Source of the DNA: Clostridiales bacterium
Lineage (GTDB): Bacteria > Bacillota > Clostridia > Oscillospirales > Oscillospiraceae
Direction of reading: 5' to 3'
Assembly (NCBI GenBank): GCA_012838665.1
Contig: DUOX01000013.1
Location: 1-32,065 of the forward strand
DNA length: 32,065 nt
The position numbers and the translations under genes are program-made. The notes beneath the pieces were generated by a model. The model saw only the letters and a list, made by a program, of their open reading frames with translations, was not told the origin of the DNA and ran no database searches. Positions 16,235 through 23,407 of this stretch are shown here, in pieces. Position 1 is the first letter of the stretch. Each line of letters begins with the position of its first letter.

Positions 16235-16465
16235 ATCAATAATACGACCCAAATCGCTCGTATAGCTATTAAAATGGGCTTTGGAGCAGCCAAGAAATGA
16301 GCCGCTTTTGCCAATGCGCTGAACAACGACGCCGCCTCATTTCAGTCAAAAGTCCCCAGGCATTTTTTCCAATCGCAGCCTATTTGGCCATTTGGCTCTA
16401 ATACTTTTATAATTGCTGCGGCAAAATAATCAAAAATAGGTACCAGAATTTCATTAGAAAACTAA
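16235..16465 (+). pseudogene. decayed ORF of unknown family
   Basis: In the 440-base gap between the deacetylase and degV, one plus-strand frame reads as normal protein except for two stops: TGA at 16298 (between AAKK and AAFANALNNDAASFQ) and TAA at 16427 (between FIIAAAK and SKIGTRISLEN). Each would be a sense codon (CGA, CAA) after a single C-to-T change, the usual way genes decay. The ATG at 16274 has no ribosome site. The opposite strand is also open for about 38 codons over 16342-16457, so the coding strand is not certain. I do not recognise the family. The rest of the gap is AT-rich and holds only the two terminators. Confidence 0.35.
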
Positions 16466-16547
16466 ACATATGAAGCCCTCTTTAATAGGAAATAAATATT
16501 AATGACAGTATATTACAATAAATGAAATTGGCAACTTGTTTCTTCAA

Positions 16548-16580
16548 ATAAAAGAGGACATCTGTGATGTCCTCTTTTAT
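16548..16580. terminator. bidirectional terminator, mainly for degV
   Basis: Perfect 14-bp arms ATAAAAGAGGACAT (16548-16561) and ATGTCCTCTTTTAT (16567-16580) with a 5-base loop, ending 28 bases after the degV stop. The A-runs and T-runs at the base of the stem suit termination on either strand. Confidence 0.85.
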
Positions 16581-16608
16581 TATGAGTTATAGGGATAAGG
16601 TTTCCATA

Positions 16609-17460
16609 TTATTTGTTGCTGCAGAAAAAAGCAACTGCTACTGCTCCGGGGCCCGCATGGGTCCCAATGGTACAGCCAATACTGCTGACCGGCAGATGCT
16701 CAACCTTTCCCCTGTATAGGTGTTCGCTGTCGGCAATGTATTTCTTCAGAAGCACATCCGTCAGCCCGCTGTATGCCAGGCAAAAAGGCTTGTCAAAATC
16801 AATGCCCGCCATATTGACAAACTCAATCAGCCTGTTGTTGCCGTTTTTGGACCCTCTGGCTTTGCCCAGCAGGACAACCTCGCCATTCTGCACCGATATA
16901 ACGGGTTTTATGGACAGCATTTCTCCCGCAAAGGCCACCGTGGGGGAAATGCGGCCGCCGCGCTTCAGATATTCCAGGGTGTCCAGCAGCGCAATCAGGC
17001 GTATGTCCTTCTTCTCCCGCTGGAGGGCGGCGACAATCTCCTCTCTTGAAAGTCCCCGGTCCCTCATCTCTATTGCCCTGAGAATCAGGAGCCGCTCGCC
17101 TATAGATACATTTTCGCTGTCAACGACGGAAACGCAGTCCTTGAAATTTTCCGATGCAATACGCGCGCCCTGATATGTGCCCGAAAGCTTCGAGGAGAGG
17201 GTGATACAGACAGCCTCATCGCCGGCTTCCTTCACCTTTTGAAAGACCTCCTCAAATTCATAGGTGGTAATCTGGCAGGTGGTGGGCACCACGTCCGTTT
17301 CTATCAGCTTTTCAAAAAACTGCCGGTGGTTTAAGGTTACGCCGTCCAAATATTCCTCGTTGCCGAAGACCACCTTTATGGGGAGTATCTCTATGTCAAG
17401 TTTTCTTGCTTCCTCCTGAGTAATGTCGCCTGCGGAATCCGCTATTATTCTTATGCTCAT
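16609..17460 (-). CDS. DegV family fatty-acid-binding protein (FakB-like)
   Basis: 283 residues, the normal DegV length. Signatures are the opening IRIIADSAGDI, the ligand-contact segments TTCQIT and TLSSKLSGTYQGA, the DTLEYLKRGGRIS segment, GEMLSIKPVISVQNGEV, and the C-terminal GCTIGTHAGPGAVAVAFF. DegV/FakB proteins bind a fatty acid and present it to the FakA kinase for phosphorylation, so that exogenous fatty acids enter phospholipids. No fakA is in the window, and stand-alone degV genes are common in Clostridia. A very strong palindrome directly at its promoter, facing a divergent TetR-family gene, suggests repression of degV by that regulator. Confidence 0.9.
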   Translation of the reverse strand: MSIRIIADSAGDITQEEARKLDIEILPIKVVFGNEEYLDGVTLNHRQFFEKLIETDVVPTTCQITTYEFEEVFQKVKEAGDEAVCITLSSKLSGTYQGARIASENFKDCVSVVDSENVSIGERLLILRAIEMRDRGLSREEIVAALQREKKDIRLIALLDTLEYLKRGGRISPTVAFAGEMLSIKPVISVQNGEVVLLGKARGSKNGNNRLIEFVNMAGIDFDKPFCLAYSGLTDVLLKKYIADSEHLYRGKVEHLPVSSIGCTIGTHAGPGAVAVAFFCSNK

Positions 17461-17487
17461 AAAAATCTGCCTCCATTTTCAATTTGT

Positions 17488-17548
17488 TTGATATAGGTTA
17501 TCAACGATAACCTATATCAATAATATATTTTTTCCCGGGATAAGTCAA
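17488..17548 (-). promoter_or_regulatory. degV promoter with a 33-bp palindromic operator
   Basis: On the minus strand TTGACT (17548-17543), a 17-base spacer and TATTAT (17525-17520). Immediately downstream, 17488-17520 is a palindrome with perfect 15-bp arms (TTGATATAGGTTATC and its complement) and a 3-base centre. It covers the last base of the -10 box and the transcription start region, the position of a repressor operator. Its size and symmetry suit a TetR-family dimer or pair of dimers. The divergent TetR-family gene at 17663 is the obvious candidate. Confidence 0.75.
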
Positions 17549-17600
17549 GGCAAAAGCGAGCCGGATTTGAGCAGTTTTGTATCTATGCCGGCCGTTTGGG

Positions 17601-17639
17601 TTGACAGAATAAATAAAGTGCGTAAAATAATATCTGTCA
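17601..17639 (+). promoter_or_regulatory. promoter of the TetR-family gene, with a weak inverted repeat
   Basis: TTGACA (17601-17606), a 16-base spacer and TAAAAT (17623-17628), about 34 bases before the start codon. TGACAGA (17602-17608) and TCTGTCA (17633-17639) form a 7-bp inverted repeat around the core promoter. It is unrelated in sequence to the degV operator, so autoregulation through the same site type is not supported. Confidence 0.6.
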
Positions 17640-17662
17640 CAAGAATTATGGGGTTGTAATTT

Positions 17663-18241
17663 ATGAATAAGAGTCACATGAGCAGCACACGAAATCAGCT
17701 GATACTTGCGGGGCTTGAAGAACTGACCGAACATGGTGTGGGTAACTTTTCAACCCGGCGGGTTGCAAAAAAGTGCGGCATTTCCTGCGCCGCGCCTTAT
17801 AAGCATTTCCGCAACACACAGGAATTCATTGCCGAAATACTCGGTTATATCAATGAAATGTATTACGAACAGCAGGATAAAACTCTGGAAAAATATAAGG
17901 ACTGCGGTCTCAGGAAACAGTTAATTGAGATTAGCCTTGATTATATTCGTTTTCTTGTAAAATACCCGGAATTCCGCCGGGTAATCATGCAGAGCTTTAA
18001 AGAATGCGATGAAAATTACCGCTGCCTGAGAGGGCAGCTCAGTGAACGGACATATAAGATTGTTTCGGAATACTGCCAGGCCGTCGACATGCCTGAGGAT
18101 GTGCGCAGGCGGAAAACCTTTATTATACGTTCAATCGTTTACGGAGCCGCACTCTTTTTTGACAACGGAGAAATGGAATATACGGAGGAAAACATGGATA
18201 TGGTGGCGTCAATGATTGAACGTGAGTTTGAGCTGCCCTGA
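17663..18241 (+). CDS. TetR/AcrR family transcriptional regulator
   Basis: 192 residues. The N-terminal helix-turn-helix spans about residues 9-55 (RNQLILAGLEELTEHG, then FSTRRVAKKCGISCAAPYKHF, the recognition helix being around CAAPYKHFRN). The rest is all-helical and typical of TetR ligand-binding domains, with a hydrophobic C-terminal half (RKTFIIRSIVYGAALFF). It is divergent from degV, and the 33-bp palindrome between them is the likely target. If degV is the target, a fatty acid or acyl-CoA would be a sensible ligand, as in FadR/FabT-like logic, but this is inference. The ATG at 17663 is used; a second ATG at 17678 is possible and has no better ribosome site. Confidence 0.88.
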   Translation: MNKSHMSSTRNQLILAGLEELTEHGVGNFSTRRVAKKCGISCAAPYKHFRNTQEFIAEILGYINEMYYEQQDKTLEKYKDCGLRKQLIEISLDYIRFLVKYPEFRRVIMQSFKECDENYRCLRGQLSERTYKIVSEYCQAVDMPEDVRRRKTFIIRSIVYGAALFFDNGEMEYTEENMDMVASMIEREFELP

Positions 18242-18350
18242 ACGTTTTTCGAGGCTTTTTGCCGCAGGAAGGAGAGTTTGTTTTAAATCTTATTTTGGAC
18301 AAGGCATGTTAATTATTGGTAATTATTTTCCTGTTTTGATTTATTTTCCT

Positions 18351-18381
18351 GTCATACTTTGCCCCTGCCCCCGCATATACT
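18351..18381 (+). promoter_or_regulatory. sigma-E-like sporulation promoter
   Basis: GTCATACT (18351-18358), a 15-base spacer and CATATACT (18374-18381). Compared with the Bacillus sigma-E consensus (-35 GKCATATT, -10 CATACANT) each box differs at one position and the spacing is right. It lies about 47 bases before the ATG of a 20-codon ORF. The -10 box is part of a CATATAC-TGT-GTATATG inverted repeat. I saw no good sigma-A promoter in this gap. Confidence 0.5.
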
Positions 18382-18427
18382 GTGTATATGTTCACTTCGT
18401 GTCTAGTCTCTGTTGGGGGGTGAAGTA

Positions 18428-18490
18428 ATGGGCAAAGACATAGATGACATGATTTACGGGGACGCAGAGACAAAGCCCAGCGAGAGATAG
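18428..18490 (+). CDS. possible 20-residue microprotein
   Basis: The ATG at 18428 follows GGGGGGTGA at an ideal distance and reads 20 codons to a TAG: it starts MGKDIDDMIYG, continues DAETKP and ends SER. The peptide is soluble and charged. It is bracketed by a sigma-E-like promoter upstream and a strong terminator downstream (18513), so it forms a complete, isolated transcription unit of about 170 bases. Small sporulation proteins made in the mother cell are often missed by gene finders. No family is recognised. The alternative is a non-coding RNA or the first exon-like piece of a longer decayed gene, but the frame after the stop shows nothing protein-like. Confidence 0.4.
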   Translation: MGKDIDDMIYGDAETKPSER

Positions 18491-18512
18491 TGCTGGCGCT
18501 ACATAAGATAAA

Positions 18513-18556
18513 AAGCTGACTTGACGCAGGCGTTCAGGTCAGCTTAAATTTTTTTG
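18513..18556 (+). terminator. terminator after the microprotein unit
   Basis: AAGCTGAC-TTGAC (18513-18525) pairs with GTTCA-GGTCAGCTT (18532-18545, one G-T wobble and an imperfect inner end), followed by AAATTTTTTT. The T-run is on the plus strand, so it ends a plus-strand transcript, which supports a real transcription unit upstream. Confidence 0.8.
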
Positions 18557-18566
18557 CAAAAAAACG

Positions 18567-19850
18567 TTAAATGGAAACTGGCCGCCCGCTGTGCACCTTC
18601 AGGCCGTCTTTTTCCTCCCGGGCTACCGCCAGCATCAGCTTAATGCGGTTTTCCTGATTGACACGGGTGGCGCCGGGATCGTAGTCTATGGCCACAATAT
18701 TTGCCCCGTAAAGCTCCCGCAGCCTGCGTATCATGCCCTTGCCCACTATATGGTTGGGGAGGCAGGCGAAAGGCTGGGCGCAGACTATGTTTCTGTAGCC
18801 GTGGTGTATCAGCTCCACCATCTCCGCAGTGAGGAGCCAGCCCTCGCCCATTTTGCAGCCGGGGCCGATTATCTTCGTGCCTTCACGAAACAGCTTTTTA
18901 TGAGGCCAGGGGGCGGTGAAAATCTCCTGCTTTTCCACTGCTTTTATCAGCATGTCCTCATAGCTGAGGAGGATATTTACCGCTGTCGTCCTAATACTCC
19001 GGTTCAGCCATGCTCCGCCGTAGAGCTCGATGTTGACAACGCCGTTGACGGCGCAGTAGAGCAGAAATCCCAGCAGGCCGGGAACCATAACCTCGCAGCC
19101 CTGGGAGGCCAGGAACTTCTCCAGGTGGTTGTTGCCCAGGGGGGAGTACTTCATGTAAATTTCCCCGACTATGCCCACCTTCACCACGTCCCGGGGCGTG
19201 CGTTCAATGGCGGCGAAAGAGGCGGCAATGTTGTCCAGCCATTTGGCCATGTCCCGGCGGGAGTAGGCCTCGCCCTGCCTCATAAGCTCCGAGAGCCGTT
19301 CTACCCAGCTTTGCACCAGGGCATCGCTTTCGCCGGGCTTAACTTCGTAGGGGCGGGTCTGGTTGGACAGCAACATCAGGATGTCCCCGTAAACCAGCGC
19401 TGCCAGACCCCGGCGCACCAAAGGCAGGGTCAGTTTAAAACCGCTGTGCTTTTCAATGCCGTAGCTTATGGATATGACCGGGATGTGCCCCAGGCCATCG
19501 GCCTTTAAGGCCCGACGCAGCAGGTGTATGTAGTTGGATGCCCGGCAGCCGCCTCCGGTTTGGGGCATTATAAGGGCCACTCGGTTCAAATCGTATTTGC
19601 CGCTGTGCAGGGCATCCATTATCTGCCCGATAACCAGCAGAGCAGGGAAGCAGGTGTCGTTATGTACGTATTTCAGTCCCTTATCAATAATGCTCTGGTC
19701 GGTGCTTGTGAGCAGTTCCGCCTTATATCCGCAATTCAGAAATACGTTTTTTATGAGCTCAAAATGGATACTGGCCATGTCGGGGATGAGGATGGTGTGG
19801 GTCTTTTTCATTTCTGCAGTAAATTCAGGCCAGAGCCGCTGTTTTGACAT
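18567..19850 (-). CDS. 2-hydroxyacyl-CoA dehydratase-type protein, partner of the activase
   Basis: 427 residues. It corresponds to the C-terminal, HgdB-like part of the giant activase proteins found in many Clostridia. Cysteines in FLNCGYKAEL, VHNDTCFPALLVIGQ, QTGGGCRASNY, GPGCKMGEGW and CAQPFACLPNH could hold iron-sulfur clusters. In this superfamily an ATP-driven activase passes one electron to a dehydratase, which removes water from 2-hydroxyacyl-CoA, usually in amino-acid fermentation. The ATG at 19850 has its own GGGAG site and lies inside the end of the upstream gene (26-base overlap), so the two products are separate but coupled. No separate hgdAB genes and no CoA-transferase are next to it, so the natural substrate is unknown; a broader radical role is possible. 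Confidence 0.78.
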   Translation of the reverse strand: MSKQRLWPEFTAEMKKTHTILIPDMASIHFELIKNVFLNCGYKAELLTSTDQSIIDKGLKYVHNDTCFPALLVIGQIMDALHSGKYDLNRVALIMPQTGGGCRASNYIHLLRRALKADGLGHIPVISISYGIEKHSGFKLTLPLVRRGLAALVYGDILMLLSNQTRPYEVKPGESDALVQSWVERLSELMRQGEAYSRRDMAKWLDNIAASFAAIERTPRDVVKVGIVGEIYMKYSPLGNNHLEKFLASQGCEVMVPGLLGFLLYCAVNGVVNIELYGGAWLNRSIRTTAVNILLSYEDMLIKAVEKQEIFTAPWPHKKLFREGTKIIGPGCKMGEGWLLTAEMVELIHHGYRNIVCAQPFACLPNHIVGKGMIRRLRELYGANIVAIDYDPGATRVNQENRIKLMLAVAREEKDGLKVHSGRPVSI

Positions 19851-22770
19851 TTTCCCCACTCCCTTTCTTATGTTTAACGGCGGCCAGCAGGCTGCGAATC
19901 CTTATTCGCACCGCTCCCAGATTTGTTATTTCGTCGATTTTTATTTGGGTATATATGCGGCCGCCGTCCTCAAGTATGCTGCGGACTTCGTCGGTGGTGA
20001 CGGCGTCAACTCCGCAGCCGAAGGAGACAAGCTGCACCAGGTTCACGTCGGGGTCCCCATTTTCCACTATAAACTTGGCGGCGGCGTACATCCGGGCGTG
20101 ATAGGTCCATTGGTTGAGAACGGTGGTAGGGAAGGGATCCACCATGTCGCTGACGCTGTCCTCGCTGATTACCGCCGCGCCGATGTCGCAGATAAGCTCG
20201 TCAATGCCGTGGTTTATTTCCGGGTCCAGATGATAAGGCCGTCCTGCCAGGACTATGACGGGCATGCCCTGACTGCGGGCGGTGGCCAGAATTTCCTTAC
20301 CCTTGGCCCGCACCTTGGCAAGGAAGGCGTCATTCTCGGCATAGGCCAGTTTGGCCGCTTTTTTTATCTCCTTCAAAGGTATTTCAGGGAAATATTTAGC
20401 CAGTATGGCCTGGATTTTTTTGGGGAAATCCCGGGGGCGGTGGATTCCTATGTAGTCGTATATAAACTTTTTATCATCCAGGGCGTGGACATTGTTGGCT
20501 ATAACCTCCGGGTAATAAGCCACCACCGGGCAGTTATAATGGTTGTCCCCCAGGCCTTCGTCAAAGTTGTAGGACAGGCAGGGGTAAAATATGGCGTCAC
20601 AGCCGGATTCCAAAAGCTGGCAGATATGCCCGTGAATCAGCTTTGCCGGATAGCAGACCGTATCTGAGGGAATTGTGTGCTGGCCCAGGAAGTACGTTTG
20701 CCGGGTTGACTCCGGAGAAGTGCGGACCTCAAAGCCCAGGGCGGTAAAGAAACGGTGCCAGAAAGGCAGCATCTCATACATATTCAGGCCCATGGGAATG
20801 CCGATAATCCCCCGATGGCCCGGGACTGGCCTGTACTCGGACAAAAGCTGCAGCTTATATTCATAGAGGTTGAGCCGCTCTCCGGGGGCCTTGCCGGTGA
20901 GGGGGCGCTCGCAGCGGTTGCCGGAAATGTATCTGCGGCCGCCGTCAAAGATGTTTACGGTCAGGCGGCAGTTATTGGTGCAGCCTCCGCAGTTTGCGGT
21001 GCGCACCTGGTGTTTGAAGTTCCGCAGTTCAGCGGGCCCCAGGATGGTGCTGCCCAGCAGGCCGTTTTCCTTGGCATAGAGGGCGGCGCCGTAGGCGCCC
21101 ATAAGGCCGGCGATGGTGGGGCGGGTTACCCGCCTGCCGGTTTCAAGCTCAAAGGAGCGCAGGACGGCGTCGCTCATAAAGGTTCCGCCCTGGACGACGA
21201 TGTGTTCCCCCAAATCCGAGGGCCTGGCCACGCGTATGACCTTGTACAGGGCGTTTTTTACTACGCTGATGGACAGTCCGGCGGAGATGCAGGACAAATC
21301 CGCCCCGTCCTTCTGGGCCTGTTTTACGGAGGAGTTCATAAACACCGTACAGCGGGACCCCAGGTCCACCGGGGCCTTGGCAAAGAGCCCCAGGGCCGCA
21401 AATTCCGCCGGGGAATAGCCCAAAGCCCCGGCAAAGGACTGCAAGAAAGAGCCGCAGCCGGAGGAGCAGGCCTCGTTAAGGAAGATGTTGTCGATGGCTC
21501 CGTTGCGGATTTTAAAGCATTTTATGTCCTGGCCGCCGATGTCGATGATAAAGTCCACCTCCGGGTCAAAGGCCCGGGCCGCGGTAAAGTGGGCAATGGT
21601 TTCCACCACGCCCATATCAAGTGAAAAGGCGTTTTTTATGATTTCTTCACCGTAGCCCGTAGAGGTGGCGCCGGCTACTATTGCATCCGGGAATTCTTCG
21701 TAAAACTCGGTCAGGAAGCCTTTAACCAGTGGCACCGGATTGCCGCTGTTGGCCGTGTAGCGGGAGAAGATAATCTCCCCGTCTTCGTTTATTGCCACGC
21801 ATTTGACGGTGGTTGAACCCGCGTCTATGCCAATCCATGCCCGCTTGGAGGGGGTGAGACGGGCGTCTACGGCGATTTTGCTTTTTGAATGCCGCTCTAA
21901 AAACGAGTTGTATTCCTCCATTGAGGCAAACAGGGGCTCGCTCTGCCTGTAACCGGACACGGAGCCGTATCTGCGGATTTTCCCGGCGGTTTTCCTAAGG
22001 TCCAGACAGGGCAGCTCTGGGGTGAGGGCGGAACCGTAGGCCACATAGTACAGGGAGTTTTCCGGGCAAAAGCCGGTGACCCCCAGCACCTTGTCAAAGG
22101 CCAGCCTAAGCTGGGGCAGGAAGGTCAGGGGGCCGCCCAGGTACAAGACATTTCCCTTGATTTCCCGCCCCTGGGCCAGTCCCGCCACCGCTTGGTTTAC
22201 CACGGCGTAGAATATGCTGGCGGCTATATCCTCTCGGGTGGTGCCCTGGTTCAGCAGGGCCTGTATATCGGATTTGGCGAAAACACCGCAGCGGGAGGCT
22301 ATGCTATGTACCCTTCCGCTCCGGGAGGCCAGTTCGTTCATGTCATCAGTGCTGATGCCCAGGAGTGTGGCCATCTGGTCGATGAAGGCACCGGTGCCGC
22401 CGGCGCAGGAGCCGTTCATGCGCACCTCCATTGCCCCGGTGAGAAAGAGGATTTTTGCGTCCTCGCCCCCAAGCTCGATAACCGTGTCAAAATCAGGCTG
22501 GAGCCGGCCCACGGCTATACGGGTGGCATAAACCTCCTGGGTAAAGGGTATGTCCAGCGCCTCGGCAAGCCCCATGCCAGCAGAGCCGGATATGCAGACG
22601 GGGCAGGAGGCAAGACCCGGCAGCTCCGCCATGATTTCCTCCAGCATGTCCGCGGCCTTCTCCGCAATCTGGGAGAGGTGGCGACGGTATTGCCTGTATA
22701 TGATTTTCTGATTGTCATCCACAACCACGCATTTGAGAGTTGTGGAGCCGACATCAAGTCCTATTCTCAT
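19825..22770 (-). CDS. acyl-CoA dehydratase activase, tandem BadF/HgdC ATPase with DUF2229
   Basis: 981 residues in three parts. Two BadF/BadG/HgdC-type ATPase domains stand in tandem: the first (1-255) with GLDVGSTTLK, LGGEDAK and the [4Fe-4S] cysteines C122 (NGSCAGGTG) and C161 (SRCGVF); the second (310-570) with GIDAGSTTVK, IGGQDIK, C435 (NEACSSGCG) and C474 (GSRCTVF). Then CGGCTNNC (594-601) and a DUF2229 region (about 650-870) with FYPCLSYNFDEG, YNCPVV and GRPYHLDPEINHG. Characterised relatives are homodimers that share one cluster between subunits and use ATP to push an electron onto a dehydratase. Here both ATPase domains keep their two cysteines, so an intramolecular cluster is possible. 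In many Clostridia this and the next gene are one protein of about 1,400 residues; here it is two overlapping genes. Start supported by AAAGGA before the ATG. Confidence 0.85.
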   Translation of the reverse strand: MRIGLDVGSTTLKCVVVDDNQKIIYRQYRRHLSQIAEKAADMLEEIMAELPGLASCPVCISGSAGMGLAEALDIPFTQEVYATRIAVGRLQPDFDTVIELGGEDAKILFLTGAMEVRMNGSCAGGTGAFIDQMATLLGISTDDMNELASRSGRVHSIASRCGVFAKSDIQALLNQGTTREDIAASIFYAVVNQAVAGLAQGREIKGNVLYLGGPLTFLPQLRLAFDKVLGVTGFCPENSLYYVAYGSALTPELPCLDLRKTAGKIRRYGSVSGYRQSEPLFASMEEYNSFLERHSKSKIAVDARLTPSKRAWIGIDAGSTTVKCVAINEDGEIIFSRYTANSGNPVPLVKGFLTEFYEEFPDAIVAGATSTGYGEEIIKNAFSLDMGVVETIAHFTAARAFDPEVDFIIDIGGQDIKCFKIRNGAIDNIFLNEACSSGCGSFLQSFAGALGYSPAEFAALGLFAKAPVDLGSRCTVFMNSSVKQAQKDGADLSCISAGLSISVVKNALYKVIRVARPSDLGEHIVVQGGTFMSDAVLRSFELETGRRVTRPTIAGLMGAYGAALYAKENGLLGSTILGPAELRNFKHQVRTANCGGCTNNCRLTVNIFDGGRRYISGNRCERPLTGKAPGERLNLYEYKLQLLSEYRPVPGHRGIIGIPMGLNMYEMLPFWHRFFTALGFEVRTSPESTRQTYFLGQHTIPSDTVCYPAKLIHGHICQLLESGCDAIFYPCLSYNFDEGLGDNHYNCPVVAYYPEVIANNVHALDDKKFIYDYIGIHRPRDFPKKIQAILAKYFPEIPLKEIKKAAKLAYAENDAFLAKVRAKGKEILATARSQGMPVIVLAGRPYHLDPEINHGIDELICDIGAAVISEDSVSDMVDPFPTTVLNQWTYHARMYAAAKFIVENGDPDVNLVQLVSFGCGVDAVTTDEVRSILEDGGRIYTQIKIDEITNLGAVRIRIRSLLAAVKHKKGSGENVKTAALA

Positions 22771-22842
22771 TTCGTTAGTCCTTTCATTGTGACCATCATC
22801 CTATGATAGCACATATTTTTGAACAAATCTATTAAAAAGTAA

Positions 22843-23310
22843 GCGGGGAAGGCTTTTATCCCCGCCGAGGGCGGCTCTGTTTTTCTCTCCGGGGGGCTAC
22901 TTTCTATTCGGCCAGAAAGTAGCCAAAGGGCCGCACAAGAGGGGGCTTTTACAAAGCCGCCCCCTCTTGCGAATCTCCCCCTGTGTGTTGGGGCCGCTGC
23001 GTTTGTTTTGGGGTTGTGCGGGAATAGGGAAAGCAGACTCTAAAGGTGCGTACCTCTATTTCCGCTGAACGCTGGTGCGGGGGGAGATTTTGGGATTATC
23101 TTCACAAAGTCTTGTCGGCACAGGCGCACGCACGAAGTCGTGCAGCCGTATTTTCCGGCGCTTGCGCCGGCGGGAAACAAAGCGAAGCGTCTTTTGGGTA
23201 CTTTTCCACAGGGAAAAGTACCGCCCCCGGCAGGGGGGGCTAAGTTTGCCCGAACAGAAAGTAGCCCCTCGGAGAGTACCCCGCCCCCGGCAGGGGAAAA
23301 GAAGCCCCGC
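22843..23310. repeat. 468-bp element bounded by long imperfect inverted repeats
   Basis: The ends are inverted copies of each other. The inner core, 22885-22911 against 23250-23276, matches at 25 of 27 positions (CTCTCCG-GGGGCTACTTTCT-TTCGG pattern). With gaps the match continues outward to GCGGGG at 22843 and CCCCGC at 23310. Between the arms are more hairpins: GGCTACTTTCT with AGAAAGTAGCC (22895-22924), CAAGAGGGGGC with GCCCCCTCTTG (22936-22969), CCGGCGC with GCGCCGG (23155-23170) and GTACTTTTCC with GGAAAAGTAC (about 23199-23221). CCGCCCCCGGCAGGGG occurs twice, exactly 60 bases apart (23221, 23281). Open frames exist on both strands but have no ribosome sites and are low complexity. It has the look of a MITE-like or dispersed palindromic element; no transposase is present. 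Confidence 0.7.
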
Positions 23311-23360
23311 TCGAGAAACAATAAAATTTAAATGCCACCGTCACAAAACGGGCAATAATT

Positions 23361-23391
23361 AAAGTCCCGGGGAAAACCCGGGACTTTTTTT
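23361..23391. terminator. terminator of the NlpC/P60 gene, bidirectional
   Basis: AAAGTCCCGGG (23361-23371), loop GAAAA, CCCGGGACTTT (23377-23387). A seven-base T-run follows on the plus strand; on the minus strand TTTAATTATT follows. It is 17 bases from the stop of the minus-strand NlpC/P60 gene. Confidence 0.85.
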
Positions 23392-23407
23392 AAATATGCA
23401 ATTGTCT

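Noticed and set aside
19534..20667. 377-codon plus-strand frame opposite the activase genes
   Set aside because: Composition is that of an antisense frame and it crosses the junction of two real genes; no ribosome site.
22885..23276. CRISPR array
   Set aside because: The repeated motifs are inverted and irregularly spaced; only one direct repeat pair exists and there are no spacers of constant length or cas genes.
23040..23362. Several Pro/Gly/Arg-rich frames on both strands
   Set aside because: They lie within the inverted-repeat element, have no ribosome sites, and consist of translated palindromes.
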